From assembly GCF_029581275.1 (NCBI RefSeq), contig NZ_CP120742.1, positions 2,960,001 through 3,024,000 on the forward strand: a stretch of 64,000 bases of DNA, read 5' to 3'. Shown here one piece after another: positions 46,494 through 55,726 of this stretch (positions within the stretch are counted from its first letter, which is position 1; each line of letters starts with the position of its first letter). The position numbers and the translations under genes are program-made. Below the pieces are notes generated by a model. It searched no databases. It was not told the DNA's origin and saw only the letters and a list, made by a program, of their open reading frames with translations. Origin of the DNA: Micromonospora sp. WMMD1155 (GTDB taxonomy: Bacteria; Actinomycetota; Actinomycetes; Mycobacteriales; Micromonosporaceae).

Positions 46494-46571
46494 GCGAGCC
46501 AGGATACAGGCCCCCGTCGGGCGGGCCACCCCACCACCCCCTGAAGATCGACGGGCGGTCGGGTAGGCTTG

Positions 46572-46664
46572 GCGGCACCTCCCGTGCGGCGGTATCTCGT
46601 GAACCTCCCCAGGGCCGGAAGGCAGCAAGGATAAGCGAGCTCTGCCGGGTGCACGGGAGGCCTT
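46572..46664 (+). ncRNA. ffs: Signal recognition particle RNA, small bacterial type
   Basis: The apical SRP signature is clear: GAACCTCCCCAGGGCCGGAA then GGCAGCAAGGATAAGC. The outer helix pairs CCTCCCGTGC (46578-46587) with GCACGGGAGG (46651-46660). CCTTTTCG follows the 3' side and may help termination. Exact ends are approximate. Location just before dnaX is usual in actinomycetes. Confidence 0.95.
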
Positions 46665-46692
46665 TTCGTCTCCGGGGCCCTGCTCCGGGGCC

Positions 46693-46770
46693 TTGATCCA
46701 CACCAGGTCGGCGAGGTGGGGCTGTCCCGGGCAGTCGACACCGCCAGGTCGGCGATGTGGAGTCGATCAA
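46693..46770. repeat. Intergenic imperfect inverted repeat
   Basis: The element is bounded by TTGATC (46693-46698) and GATCAA (46765-46770). The motif CAGGTCGGCGA occurs in both halves in the same orientation (46703-46713 and 46745-46755). Related sequence (GTGATCCACTCCAGATCGCC and the reverse form) occurs at about 1879-1940, so this is a dispersed family. Confidence 0.65.
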
Positions 46771-46924
46771 CGCGCGGCAAGGCACGGCCACGCGCCGCAA
46801 GGCACGGCGACCCACGGCAACCCGGGCGCCCGGCGGGGCGCGGCAGCCTCGGCCATTCGGCGGGGTGGGTGGTCGTCCGCGCCCGACCGGCGCAGAATGG
46901 CTCGGTCGAGAGGAGGCGGGACGA

Positions 46925-49849
46925 GTGACGCTGGCGCTCTACCGCAAGTACCGGCCGCGGACCTTCGCCGAGGTCATCGGTCAGGAGCACGTGACCGAGC
47001 CGCTGTCGCAGGCGCTGCGCAGTGGGCGGCTCAACCACGCCTACCTCTTCTCCGGGCCGCGTGGCTGCGGCAAGACCACCAGCGCCCGGATCATGGCCCG
47101 CTCACTCAACTGCGAGGAGGGCCCCACCCCCGAACCGTGCGGCAAGTGTGCGTCCTGCCGCTCGCTGGCCGCCGACGGTGCCGGCTCGATCGACGTGATC
47201 GAGATCGACGCGGCCAGCCACGGCGGTGTCGACGACGCCCGCGAGCTGCGCGAGCGTGCCTTCTTCGCACCGGCCAACAGCCGCTTCAAGATCTACATCA
47301 TCGACGAGGCGCACATGGTCTCGACCCAGGGCTTCAACGCCCTGCTCAAGCTGGTCGAGGAGCCTCCGGAGTACGTCAAGTTCATCTTCGCCACCACCGA
47401 GCCGGAGAAGGTCCTCGGCACGATCCGGTCGCGGACCCACCACTACCCGTTCCGGCTCTTCCCGCCGAAGGTGGTCCGCCCGTACCTGGAGCAGCTCACC
47501 CAGGCCGAGGGCGTCGCCGTCGAGCCGGCGGTCTTTCCGCTCGTGGTGCGCGCCGGTGGCGGCAGCATGCGGGACAGCCTCTCCGTGCTCGACCAGCTCA
47601 TCGCCGGCGCGGGCGCGGAAGGGGTCAGCTACGCCCGGGCCGTCTCGCTGCTCGGGGTCACCGACTCCGCGTTGATCGACGAGATGTGTGACGCGCTGGC
47701 CGCCGGTGACGGCGCGGCCGCGTACGCCACCGTCGACCGGGTCGCCGAGGCCGGGCACGACATGCGCCGGTTCGCCTCCGACCTGCTGGAGCGGCTCCGC
47801 GACCTGATCGTCATCCAGCAGGTGCCGGACGCCGCCGCGAAGGGCCTCATCGACGGCCCGGCCGACCAGATCGAGCGGATGGCCGCCCAGGCCTCGCAAC
47901 TCGGTACGGCCACGCTCTCTCGCTGCGCCGACATCGTGCACGACGGCCTGGTGGAGATGCGCGGCACCACAGCGCCCCGCCTGCTGCTGGAGCTGATCTG
48001 CGCCCGAATGCTGCTTCCCGGCGTGGACGACTCCACCGGCGGCCTGCTCCAGCGCCTGGAGCGGATGGAACGTCGGCTCACCCTGGTCGGCACCGAGGCA
48101 ACGACCAACACCCCAGGGGTACGCCCACAGCCCGCCACCCCGGTTCCGGCTGCCGCCGACCCCGCACCCGCCGACGCCCCGACCTCCGCACCGCCGTGGG
48201 ATGTCGACCCGGCCACGTCCCCGGCCCGCAGCGCCGCCGCCCAGGGTGCTTCGATGTCGGGCGGTCCGGCCTCGGGTGCTCCGATCTCGGGTGCTCCGGC
48301 GGCGGGCGTCCCGACCGCCGATTCGCCGATCCCGGCGTCGCCCGGTGCGTCGGCGACCACCGTCGGGATGGCATCCGCCTCCGGCGCGACCGGCGGTTCG
48401 GCTGCTGCCGGTTCGGCCGGCGGCTTCGCCGGCCCCGGTTCGGGTGGCACCGGCTCCGGTGGCCCGTCGGTGCCGCGCCGTGCGGTGCCGCCGTCGGCGG
48501 TGCTTCCCGACCCGGCCACCCCCGTGCCGCCCCGACCGGATGCGCCGGCCGCCGCGCTGGACGCGGTCGCGGTCCGCCGGGTGTGGCCCGACGTGGTCGG
48601 CAAGGTCAACCGGACCAACAAGCGGATCGCCGCCCTGATGCGCGACGCGGTGGTCCGCGAGCTCGACGGCGACATGCTGGTACTGACCGTGAAGTCGACA
48701 GTGCTGGCCAAGATGATGGCCGACCACTCGGCCGTGCTGACCGACGCGCTCTACGAGGAGTTGGGCGGGCGCTGGCAGATCCGGTGCGAGGTGGCCGGTG
48801 AGCGTGGCGGAGTGTCGCTGTCCGGCCCGCAGCGCTCGCAGCCCGCCGCTCCGGTCCGTCCCGCCGCGCCGAACACGCCCGCCGCCAGCCCGGCGAGCGC
48901 ACCGCCCGCGGCATCCGACCCGAGTGCCGCGCCGAACCGTGCGGCCGCGCCGAACGCGAGCGCCGCGCCGAGCCCGAGCGCCGCGCCGAGCCCGAGCGCC
49001 GCGCCGAACGCGAGTGCGACGGCGAACCCGAACGCCGCGCCGAACCGTGCGGCCCCTGCCCGACCGGCGAGTGCGCCGACGTCACCGGTTGCCACCGGCC
49101 CGACCAGCGCGCCGCCCGCCGCAACGAGTTCGTTCGGCGCTACCGGCCCGCACTCCGGTGGTCAGCCCGGAGGCGCGGCTGTGCGCGGCGGCGGTGGCCA
49201 CGGCGCGGGCCAGCAGGGTGGCCCGCAACCCACGGCGGTCGACGACGAGGACGACTGGCCGGAGGCGGCGCTCCCCGGCGGCGGTGCCCCCGTCGCCGAG
49301 GCGAAGGATGACGAGGACTGGCCGGAGGCCGCCCGCCCCGGCGGCGCGTCGGCCGGAGACACCCCCGGGCTTGATGCTGCGTCCAGCATCGCACCGAGCA
49401 GCGGTAGCGCTCATGGCATCGGAGCGAACGGCTCGGGCGCAGCGGCCGGTGCTGGTCAGGCGGGCGGGCGGGGTAACCCGACGCCGGCGGCCCGGCAGCC
49501 GGCGTCAGCCGGTGCCGCACCGGTGAGCAGCGCCATCGCCGCGGCTCGCGCGGCGGCGGCGGGGCGGGGTACGCGTACCGCCGCGGCGTCCCGGCCCGTC
49601 GCGGACGCCGAATGGGCGGGCGAGCCGCCCTACGACCCGGACTTCGACGGACCGGCGGCGCGCGGTGGTCGACCGGGTGGGGCGGCCCCGGCGGCGACCC
49701 CGGTCTATGAGGGCTTCGACCCGGGCGACGAGCCGTTGGACGAGGTCATCGACGAGAAGACCGCCCGGGAGTCCAGTGAAGAGCAGGCGGTACGGCTGCT
49801 CCGGGAAACCTTCGGCGCCGAGAAGATCGACGAGGTCGACGCCCGCTGA
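46925..49849 (+). CDS. dnaX: DNA polymerase III subunits gamma/tau
   Basis: This is the clamp-loader ATPase of the replisome. The 974-residue product has Walker A GPRGCGKT (residues 44-51), a zinc module with Cys63, Cys72, Cys75 and Cys78, Walker B DEAH and a sensor TTEPEKV. Domain III follows, then an Ala/Pro/Ser-rich linker (about 395-530), a conserved block (VRRVWPDVVGKVNRTNKRI) and a second very long low-complexity region with tandem AAPSPS-type units and a duplicated DDEDWPEAA acidic motif. The C-terminal EEQAVRLLRETFGAEKIDEV is conserved in actinomycetes. The GTG at 46925 has GAGGAGGCGGG upstream. Confidence 0.95.
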   Translation: MTLALYRKYRPRTFAEVIGQEHVTEPLSQALRSGRLNHAYLFSGPRGCGKTTSARIMARSLNCEEGPTPEPCGKCASCRSLAADGAGSIDVIEIDAASHGGVDDARELRERAFFAPANSRFKIYIIDEAHMVSTQGFNALLKLVEEPPEYVKFIFATTEPEKVLGTIRSRTHHYPFRLFPPKVVRPYLEQLTQAEGVAVEPAVFPLVVRAGGGSMRDSLSVLDQLIAGAGAEGVSYARAVSLLGVTDSALIDEMCDALAAGDGAAAYATVDRVAEAGHDMRRFASDLLERLRDLIVIQQVPDAAAKGLIDGPADQIERMAAQASQLGTATLSRCADIVHDGLVEMRGTTAPRLLLELICARMLLPGVDDSTGGLLQRLERMERRLTLVGTEATTNTPGVRPQPATPVPAAADPAPADAPTSAPPWDVDPATSPARSAAAQGASMSGGPASGAPISGAPAAGVPTADSPIPASPGASATTVGMASASGATGGSAAAGSAGGFAGPGSGGTGSGGPSVPRRAVPPSAVLPDPATPVPPRPDAPAAALDAVAVRRVWPDVVGKVNRTNKRIAALMRDAVVRELDGDMLVLTVKSTVLAKMMADHSAVLTDALYEELGGRWQIRCEVAGERGGVSLSGPQRSQPAAPVRPAAPNTPAASPASAPPAASDPSAAPNRAAAPNASAAPSPSAAPSPSAAPNASATANPNAAPNRAAPARPASAPTSPVATGPTSAPPAATSSFGATGPHSGGQPGGAAVRGGGGHGAGQQGGPQPTAVDDEDDWPEAALPGGGAPVAEAKDDEDWPEAARPGGASAGDTPGLDAASSIAPSSGSAHGIGANGSGAAAGAGQAGGRGNPTPAARQPASAGAAPVSSAIAAARAAAAGRGTRTAAASRPVADAEWAGEPPYDPDFDGPAARGGRPGGAAPAATPVYEGFDPGDEPLDEVIDEKTARESSEEQAVRLLRETFGAEKIDEVDAR

Positions 49850-49856
49850 CCCCGCC

Positions 49857-49925
49857 GATCATGGAGTTGTGGTGGGTGACAACCCGCCCCCTACTGGTCT
49901 ATTCGGACACCACTACTCCATGATC
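49857..49925. terminator. Bidirectional inverted repeat after dnaX
   Basis: The arms 49857-49874 (GATCATGGAGTTGTGGTG) and 49908-49925 are reverse complements with one mismatch, separated by 33 bases. It serves as a terminator for dnaX. The right arm lies within the last codons of the DUF998 gene. Confidence 0.75.
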
Positions 49926-50582
49926 GACGCGAGCGGGTGCGGGGGCTGGGGTTTCGGCCAGTAGGACGCCTAGGCAGCAGGCCCAGAGAGGGAAGGGCAG
50001 GACGGCGACGCGTTCCATGCCGCCCACGCCGATCCCGACCCCCTGCTGGGCGAAGAACAGCGCCGTCCCGACCAGCGCGATGATCCCGGCCGTGAGGGTG
50101 AGCCGTCGCCACCGGCCGAGCGTCGTGGTGGCCGGGGCGAAGCCGGCGAGGAGCAGACCGACGTTGCCCAGGCCCATGATCAGGACTGCGCCGAGGACGT
50201 GCCGGTTCTCGTCGACGTCGGCCGGGTGGAGGGCGACCAGGGCGTACCCGCCGGCGGCCAGCAGCAGGAGCGTCTGGGCCGCGCGCACCACGCCCCCGCG
50301 ACCGAGGATCCGCCAGGTCAGCAGGATTCCGACGGCGAGCAACACGGCGGTGGTGAGTGTCGCGGCGTTCATCAGCGGGTGCCAGGGCGAGCACACGTAA
50401 CGGGGACGACTGGTGTCCCAGATGCCGCAGTGTGCGTTGCCGAGGTCGCTGATGTTGTGGGTGGCCCAACTGTAGGTCGGGTCGCGCCACCGCAGACCGG
50501 TGACCAGATTGGCGACGAGGAAGAGCGGGGTGGCCGCGACCCAGCACAGCGCGCCGATCCGGCCGGAGCGGCTGATATTCAT
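49899..50582 (-). CDS. DUF998 family membrane protein
   Basis: The 227-residue product has about six helices, with GALCWVAATPLFLVANLVTG at the N-terminus and the DUF998-like loop THNISDLGNAHCG. It is a small integral membrane protein of unknown function. Its last residues (DHGVVVSE) are encoded by the right arm of the dnaX-side inverted repeat, suggesting the repeat has changed the C-terminus. Confidence 0.83.
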   Translation of the reverse strand: MNISRSGRIGALCWVAATPLFLVANLVTGLRWRDPTYSWATHNISDLGNAHCGIWDTSRPRYVCSPWHPLMNAATLTTAVLLAVGILLTWRILGRGGVVRAAQTLLLLAAGGYALVALHPADVDENRHVLGAVLIMGLGNVGLLLAGFAPATTTLGRWRRLTLTAGIIALVGTALFFAQQGVGIGVGGMERVAVLPFPLWACCLGVLLAETPAPAPARVDHGVVVSE

Positions 50583-50763
50583 GCCCTTGAGCAGACCAGG
50601 TGGGTGGTTCGTGGCGCACTACCGCCAGGTGGCCGGTTCGGGGTAGTGCCAGCCGTACCCCCGGAAGGGTCCGGCGTGGGCGGACGCACCGGGCGGGGCA
50701 GGGTCGGTCCCAGCGGATAGGCTGGGCGGCGGCCGAGCAGACGAGTGCGAGAAGGAGCCATCC

Positions 50764-51096
50764 GTGCGCCCAGGTGGACAGCCGAACATGCAGCAGATGC
50801 TGAAGCAGGCGCAGAAGATGCAGCAGCAGATCGCCGCCGCCCAGGCTGAGCTGGCCGAGGCCGAGCTGACCGGCACCGCCGGTGGTGGGCTGGTCACGGC
50901 TACCGTCTCCGGCTCCGGTGAGCTGAAGGCCATCAAGATCGACCCGAAGGCCGTCGACGCGGACGACGTGGAGACCCTTGAGGACCTGGTCGTCGCGGCC
51001 GTGCACAATGCCGCCGAGGCGGCCCGCGAGTTGACCGAGCGCAAGATGGGCCCGGTCGCCGGTGGCATGGGCGGCCTCGGCCTGCCCGGTTTCTGA
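50764..51096 (+). CDS. Nucleoid-associated protein, YbaB/EbfC family
   Basis: The 110-residue product shows the canonical family sequence: [39 protein letters not shown] and [20 protein letters not shown]. YbaB proteins bind DNA as dimers. The gene sits between dnaX and recR, the conserved bacterial order. It starts with GTG after GAAGGAG. Confidence 0.95.
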   Translation: MRPGGQPNMQQMLKQAQKMQQQIAAAQAELAEAELTGTAGGGLVTATVSGSGELKAIKIDPKAVDADDVETLEDLVVAAVHNAAEAARELTERKMGPVAGGMGGLGLPGF

Positions 51097-51104
51097 GCCG
51101 GCAG

Positions 51105-51698
51105 ATGTACGAAGGTGCCATCCAGGACCTGATCGACGAGCTGGGTCGGTTGCCGGGCGTGGGCCCGAAGAGCGCCCAGCGGATCGCGTTCCACGTCCTG
51201 TCGGCGGATCCGGCCGACGTCAACCGGCTGGCCGGCGCGCTGCGCAAGGTCAAGGAGCTGGTGCGGTTCTGCACCACCTGTTACAACGTGGCCGAGTCCG
51301 AGCAGTGCCGGATCTGCCGCGACCCGCGCCGCACCGACGAGGTGCTGTGTGTGGTGGAGGAGCCCAAGGACGTGGTGGCCATCGAGCGGACCGGTGAGTT
51401 CCGCGGTCGCTACCACGTGCTGGGCGGCGCGATCAATCCGCTGGAGGGGATCGGGCCGGACAATCTGCGCATCCGGGAGCTGCTGATCCGGCTCGGCGGC
51501 GGCACGGTGCGGGAGTTGATCCTGGCCACGGATCCGAACACCGAGGGCGAGGCGACCGCCACCTACCTGGCGTTGATGGTGAAGCCGATGGGCATCTCGG
51601 TGACCCGGCTGGCCAGTGGGCTGCCGGTCGGCGGCGACCTGGAGTACGCCGACGAGATCACCCTCGGCCGGGCCTTCGAGGGCCGACGCGCGGTCTGA
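51105..51698 (+). CDS. recR: Recombination mediator protein RecR
   Basis: RecR works with RecF and RecO to load RecA on gapped DNA. The 197-residue product has the helix-hairpin-helix segment [17 protein letters not shown], a zinc finger ([16 protein letters not shown]), a Toprim domain ([12 protein letters not shown] ... [16 protein letters not shown]) and the Walker-B-like end. Length is normal. It starts 8 bases after ybaB. Confidence 0.97.
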   Translation: MYEGAIQDLIDELGRLPGVGPKSAQRIAFHVLSADPADVNRLAGALRKVKELVRFCTTCYNVAESEQCRICRDPRRTDEVLCVVEEPKDVVAIERTGEFRGRYHVLGGAINPLEGIGPDNLRIRELLIRLGGGTVRELILATDPNTEGEATATYLALMVKPMGISVTRLASGLPVGGDLEYADEITLGRAFEGRRAV

Positions 51699-52010
51699 TC
51701 CCCTTACGTGCAACCGATGGCCGGCACCCTCACGGTGTCGTCCATCGCTTCGTCACTGCCCGGAATTGATCTGACACTTGATCCCTCATCGGGGCTGTTC
51801 GACGTAACAGTTTGGCATCGCGGGTGCGGATTGAACGGTCTGAGGGGCTGTTTACCTTCGAATCGAAAGTCAAGCGGCGCTTGAGGCACGATCCGATACC
51901 AACCGTCCACCTGGCAGTTTCCGGGTGGACGTAACGAGAGCTATGGTCACCGCCATCGGTGACCCCTGTCACCACGTTGTCCGTACCCCCAAGGACGAGG
52001 TGAAGCACAC
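51699..52010 (+). promoter_or_regulatory. Promoter region of the peptide transporter, with overlapping inverted repeats
   Basis: These 312 bases carry no gene. At 51945-51964, GGTCACCG and CGGTGACC form a perfect 8-bp inverted repeat. The second half overlaps another, GGTGAC (51958-51963) with GTCACC (51968-51973). The cluster of three half-sites, about 40 bp before the start codon, looks like an operator. I could not assign -35 and -10 boxes with confidence. Confidence 0.5.
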
Positions 52011-53672
52011 ATGCGTGCACCCAGGCCGAAGGTCGCGATCGCGGCCGTCGCGGTCGCGGCCCTCGCGGTAGCAGGCTGCGCCGAAAGCAACCGCGACGAC
52101 AAATCCGGCGGTAGCAAGAAGGACACCCTCGTCTTCGGCGTCGCCGGAGACCCGAAGGTGCTCGACCCGAGCTTCGCCAGCGACGGTGAGTCGCTGCGCG
52201 TGGCGCGTCAGGTCTTCGAGACCCTGGTCCGGCCGGAGGAGGGTGGCACGAAGGTCACCCCCGGTCTGGCCGAGTCCTGGACCCCGGACGCCGCGGGCAC
52301 CACCTGGACCTTCAAGCTCCGCTCGGGCGTGAAGTTCCACGACGGCACCGACTTCAACGCCGAGGCCGTCTGCGTCAACTTCAACCGCTGGTACAACGCC
52401 AAGGGCCTCATGCAGAGCCCGGACGTGACCGCGTACTGGCAGGACATCATGGGCGGCTTCGCCAAGAACGAGGACGCCGAGCTGCCGCCGAGCCTCTTCA
52501 AGTCCTGCGCCGCCAAGGACGCCACCACTGTGGACCTGTCCTTCACGCGGGTCTCCAGCAAGATCCCGGCCGCGCTGATGCTCCCCTCGTTCTCCATCCA
52601 CAGCCCGAAGGCGCTGCAGGAGTTCGACGCCAGCAACGTGGGCGGCACCGCCGAGGACATCAAGTACCCGGCGTACGCCACGGCGCACCCGACCGGCACC
52701 GGCCCGTTCAAGTTCAAGACCTGGGACGTCGCCAACAAGACGCTGACCCTGGAGCGCAACGAGGACTACGCGGGCCCCAAGGCCAAGCTGAAGAACCTCA
52801 TCTTCAAGACGATCTCGGACGAGAACGCCCGCAAGCAGGCGCTCCGCTCCGGTGACATCCAGGGCTACGACCTGGTCGGCCCGGCCGACGTCGAGCCGCT
52901 GAAGTCCGAGGGCTTCAACATGCTCACCCGTCCGGCGTTCAACGTGCTCTACCTGGCGATGAACCAGAAGGGCAACCCGAAGCTCGCCGACATCCGGGTC
53001 CGGCAGGCCATCGCGTACGCCCTGAACCGTCAGCAGCTGGTCACCTCCAAGCTGCCGCCGGGCGCCAAGGTCGCCGACAACTTCATGCCGGACACCGTCG
53101 AGGGTTGGAACGGCGACGTCACGAAGTACACCTACGACCCGGCCAAGGCGAAGGCGCTGCTGGCCGAGGCGGGCGCGTCGAACCTGACGCTGAAGTTCCA
53201 CTACCCGACCGAGGTCACCCGGCCGTACATGCCGAACCCGAAGGACATCTTCGAGCTGCTCTCGGCGGACCTGAAGGCCGTCGGCATCACCGTCGAGGCG
53301 ATCCCGCTGAAGTGGAGCCCGGACTACCTCAACGCCACCACCTCGGGCAACAAGCACGACCTCCACTTCCTGGGCTGGACCGGTGACTACGGCGACGCCT
53401 ACAACTTCATCGGTACCTTCTTCGACCGGCCGAAGGACGAGTGGGGCTTCAACAACAAGGCCCTGTTCGACCAGTTCAAGGACGCGGACACCACCGCCGA
53501 CATCGCGGCCCGGACCGAGAAGTACAAGGCCCTGAACAAGTCCGTCATGGACTTCCTGCCCGGTGTGCCGATCTCGCACTCGCCGCCGGCGATCGTGTTC
53601 GGCAAGGACGTGACCGGCGTCAAGGCCAGCCCGCTCACCGACGAGCGGTACGCCACCGCCGAGTTCAAGTAA
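52011..53672 (+). CDS. ABC transporter substrate-binding lipoprotein, peptide type
   Basis: The 553-residue product has a lipoprotein signal peptide with lipobox VAGC (Cys23). An SBP_bac_5 domain (DppA/OppA family) follows, with DPKVLDPSFASDGESLRVAR, WTFKLRSGVKFHDGTDFNAE and IRVRQAIAYALNRQQLV. It captures oligopeptides or similar ligands at the cell surface for the permeases encoded downstream. It is the first gene of a complete five-gene transporter. Confidence 0.95.
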   Translation: MRAPRPKVAIAAVAVAALAVAGCAESNRDDKSGGSKKDTLVFGVAGDPKVLDPSFASDGESLRVARQVFETLVRPEEGGTKVTPGLAESWTPDAAGTTWTFKLRSGVKFHDGTDFNAEAVCVNFNRWYNAKGLMQSPDVTAYWQDIMGGFAKNEDAELPPSLFKSCAAKDATTVDLSFTRVSSKIPAALMLPSFSIHSPKALQEFDASNVGGTAEDIKYPAYATAHPTGTGPFKFKTWDVANKTLTLERNEDYAGPKAKLKNLIFKTISDENARKQALRSGDIQGYDLVGPADVEPLKSEGFNMLTRPAFNVLYLAMNQKGNPKLADIRVRQAIAYALNRQQLVTSKLPPGAKVADNFMPDTVEGWNGDVTKYTYDPAKAKALLAEAGASNLTLKFHYPTEVTRPYMPNPKDIFELLSADLKAVGITVEAIPLKWSPDYLNATTSGNKHDLHFLGWTGDYGDAYNFIGTFFDRPKDEWGFNNKALFDQFKDADTTADIAARTEKYKALNKSVMDFLPGVPISHSPPAIVFGKDVTGVKASPLTDERYATAEFK

Positions 53673-53698
53673 GTCCTGATCTGACGCAGCAAGGAACG

Positions 53699-53728
53699 CG
53701 GGCGGGCGCTGTCCACAGCGCCCGCCCG
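53699..53728 (+). terminator. Hairpin between binding-protein and permease genes
   Basis: A perfect 13-bp stem (53699-53711 with 53716-53728) has a TCCA loop. Such hairpins protect the upstream mRNA and reduce readthrough, giving more binding protein than permease. Confidence 0.85.
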
Positions 53729-53756
53729 TAACCCTCCGCACCCCTTCGAGGCCGCC

Positions 53757-54761
53757 GTGTTCCGGTTCATCGTCAGACGCCTGCTTCAGCTGATACCCAC
53801 GCTGTTCGGGCTCTCCCTCCTGCTCTTCATCTGGCTCCGCCGGCTCCCCGGCGGCCCCGAGACCGCCATCCTCGGCGAGCGCGGCACGCCCGAGATGCGT
53901 GCTGCCATCCGTCGCAACATGGGGCTCGACGAGCCCATCCTGGTGCAGTACGGCCGTTTCGTCCGCCGGATGATCAAACTCGACCTGGGCACCTCGACCT
54001 CCACCAAGCGGGCGGTCACCACGGAGTTCATCGAGCGCTTCCCCGGCACCGTCGAGCTGACCATCACCGCGATGGTGATCGCGATCGGCGTCGGCATCCC
54101 GCTGGGTTACCTGGCCGCCCGTCGTCGCGGCCGCTTCCTGGACCACGCGTCCGTGGGCGGCTCGCTGATCGGCATCTGCATCCCGGTCTTCTTCCTCGGC
54201 TACGTGCTCAAAGCGATCTTCTCGGAGAACCTGCACTGGTTCCCGTCCAGCGGCCGACAGGACCCGACGCTCGGGGCGACCCGGATCACCAACTTCTTCG
54301 TCCTCGACGGGTTGATGACCCGGGAGTGGGACGCCGCCGCCGACGCCCTCTGGCATCTGGTGCTGCCGGCCATCGCGCTGGCCAGCATCCCGCTGGCGAT
54401 CATCGTCCGGATCACCCGGGCGAGCGTGCTGGAGGTCCTCAACGAGGACTTCGTCCGCACCGCCGAGGCGAAGGGCCTGACCGAGCAGACGGTCCGTCGC
54501 CGGCACGTGCTGCGCAACGCGATGCTGCCGGTGGCCACCTCGATCGGTCTGCTCGCGGGCGGCCTGCTCTCCGGCGCCGTGCTGACCGAGACCGTCTTCG
54601 CCTTCAGTGGCATCGGAGCGTTCGTCGCCGAGGCCATCGGCCAGCGCGACTATCCGGTGCTGATGGGCTTCATCCTGATCATCGCGGTGGTGTACGTGCT
54701 GGTGAACCTCCTGGTCGACCTCTCCTACAGCTTCATCGACCCGAGGGTGAGGGTGCGATGA
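53757..54761 (+). CDS. Peptide ABC transporter permease, DppB type
   Basis: The 334-residue product has six helices and the DppB-type N-terminus FRFIVRRLLQLIPTLFGLSL. The cytoplasmic coupling loop has VRTAEAKGLTEQTVRRRHVL. It forms the channel with the DppC-type partner; its stop overlaps the next ATG (ATGA). Confidence 0.95.
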   Translation: MFRFIVRRLLQLIPTLFGLSLLLFIWLRRLPGGPETAILGERGTPEMRAAIRRNMGLDEPILVQYGRFVRRMIKLDLGTSTSTKRAVTTEFIERFPGTVELTITAMVIAIGVGIPLGYLAARRRGRFLDHASVGGSLIGICIPVFFLGYVLKAIFSENLHWFPSSGRQDPTLGATRITNFFVLDGLMTREWDAAADALWHLVLPAIALASIPLAIIVRITRASVLEVLNEDFVRTAEAKGLTEQTVRRRHVLRNAMLPVATSIGLLAGGLLSGAVLTETVFAFSGIGAFVAEAIGQRDYPVLMGFILIIAVVYVLVNLLVDLSYSFIDPRVRVR

Positions 54762-55720
54762 CACTCAGCCCGGGCAAGAAGCGTGAAAAGATCGACCGGC
54801 TCTCCGAGCTGGCCGCCCGTGACGACGAGCGCGGCGTCAGCCTCTGGCAGGAGGCCTTCCGCCGGCTCCGGAGCAACCCGGCCGCGATCGTCGGCGCGGT
54901 CATCCTGGCGCTCTTCCTGCTGGTCGCGGTGGTCGGGCCGTTCCTCGTGCCGTACGGGCCGACGGACACGATCGGCATCCGGGAGGGTCTGATCAAGCCG
55001 GGTGTGATCCCCGGCCCCGACGGTGACCACTGGTTCGGGTACGACCACCAGGGCCGGGACGAGTTCAGCCGGATGATCGTGGGAGCCCGGCAGACCCTGC
55101 TGGTCGGTGTGGTCTCCACCCTCATCGGTCTGGCGATCGGCGCGCTGATCGGTGGCATCTCGGGTGCGGCTGCCGGTCTCGGTGGTCGGTGGGGGCGCTG
55201 GGTCGACACCACCCTGATGCGCTTCATCGACATGCTGCTGGCGATGCCGAGCCTGCTGCTGGCGGTGAGCATCGCCGCCCTGCTCGGGGCCAGCCTGACC
55301 ACCGTGATGATCGCGGTCGGCGTGGTGTCGGTGCCGGTGTTCGCCCGGCTGCTGCGCGGCTCGATGATCTCCCAGGCCAACAGCGACTACGTGCTCGCGG
55401 CCACCTCGCTCGGGGTGAAGAAGTCGAAGATCGCGCTGACCCACGTGGTGCCGAACTCGCTCGCCCCGGTGATCGTGCAGGCCACGCTGACCCTGGCCAC
55501 CGCCATCATCGAAGCCGCGGCGCTGTCCTTCCTCGGCCTGGGCAACCCGGACACCGCCGTACCGGAGTGGGGCGTCATGCTCGCCGACGCACAGCAGTAC
55601 CTCGGCATCCGGCCGTCGCTGGCGATCTACCCGGCCGTCGCGATCATCATCACCGCGCTCGGCTTCACCCTGCTCGGTGAGGCGATGCGTGAGGCCCTCG
55701 ACCCGAAGCTGCGGAAGTAG
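54758..55720 (+). CDS. Peptide ABC transporter permease, DppC type
   Basis: The 320-residue product begins with a cytoplasmic stretch, then a membrane segment (IVGAVILALFLLVAVVGPFL), HWFGYDHQGRDEFSRMIVGAR (the DppC signature region) and the coupling motif YVLAATSLGVKKSKIALTHV. The ATG overlaps the DppB-type stop. It is the second half of the translocation channel. Confidence 0.95.
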   Translation: MTLSPGKKREKIDRLSELAARDDERGVSLWQEAFRRLRSNPAAIVGAVILALFLLVAVVGPFLVPYGPTDTIGIREGLIKPGVIPGPDGDHWFGYDHQGRDEFSRMIVGARQTLLVGVVSTLIGLAIGALIGGISGAAAGLGGRWGRWVDTTLMRFIDMLLAMPSLLLAVSIAALLGASLTTVMIAVGVVSVPVFARLLRGSMISQANSDYVLAATSLGVKKSKIALTHVVPNSLAPVIVQATLTLATAIIEAAALSFLGLGNPDTAVPEWGVMLADAQQYLGIRPSLAIYPAVAIIITALGFTLLGEAMREALDPKLRK

Positions 55721-55726
55721 GCTGCG

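Noticed and set aside
51969..54764. 931-codon minus-strand frame across the peptide transporter
   Set aside because: The plus strand encodes clear binding-protein and permease sequences; the minus frame is a GC-driven artefact.
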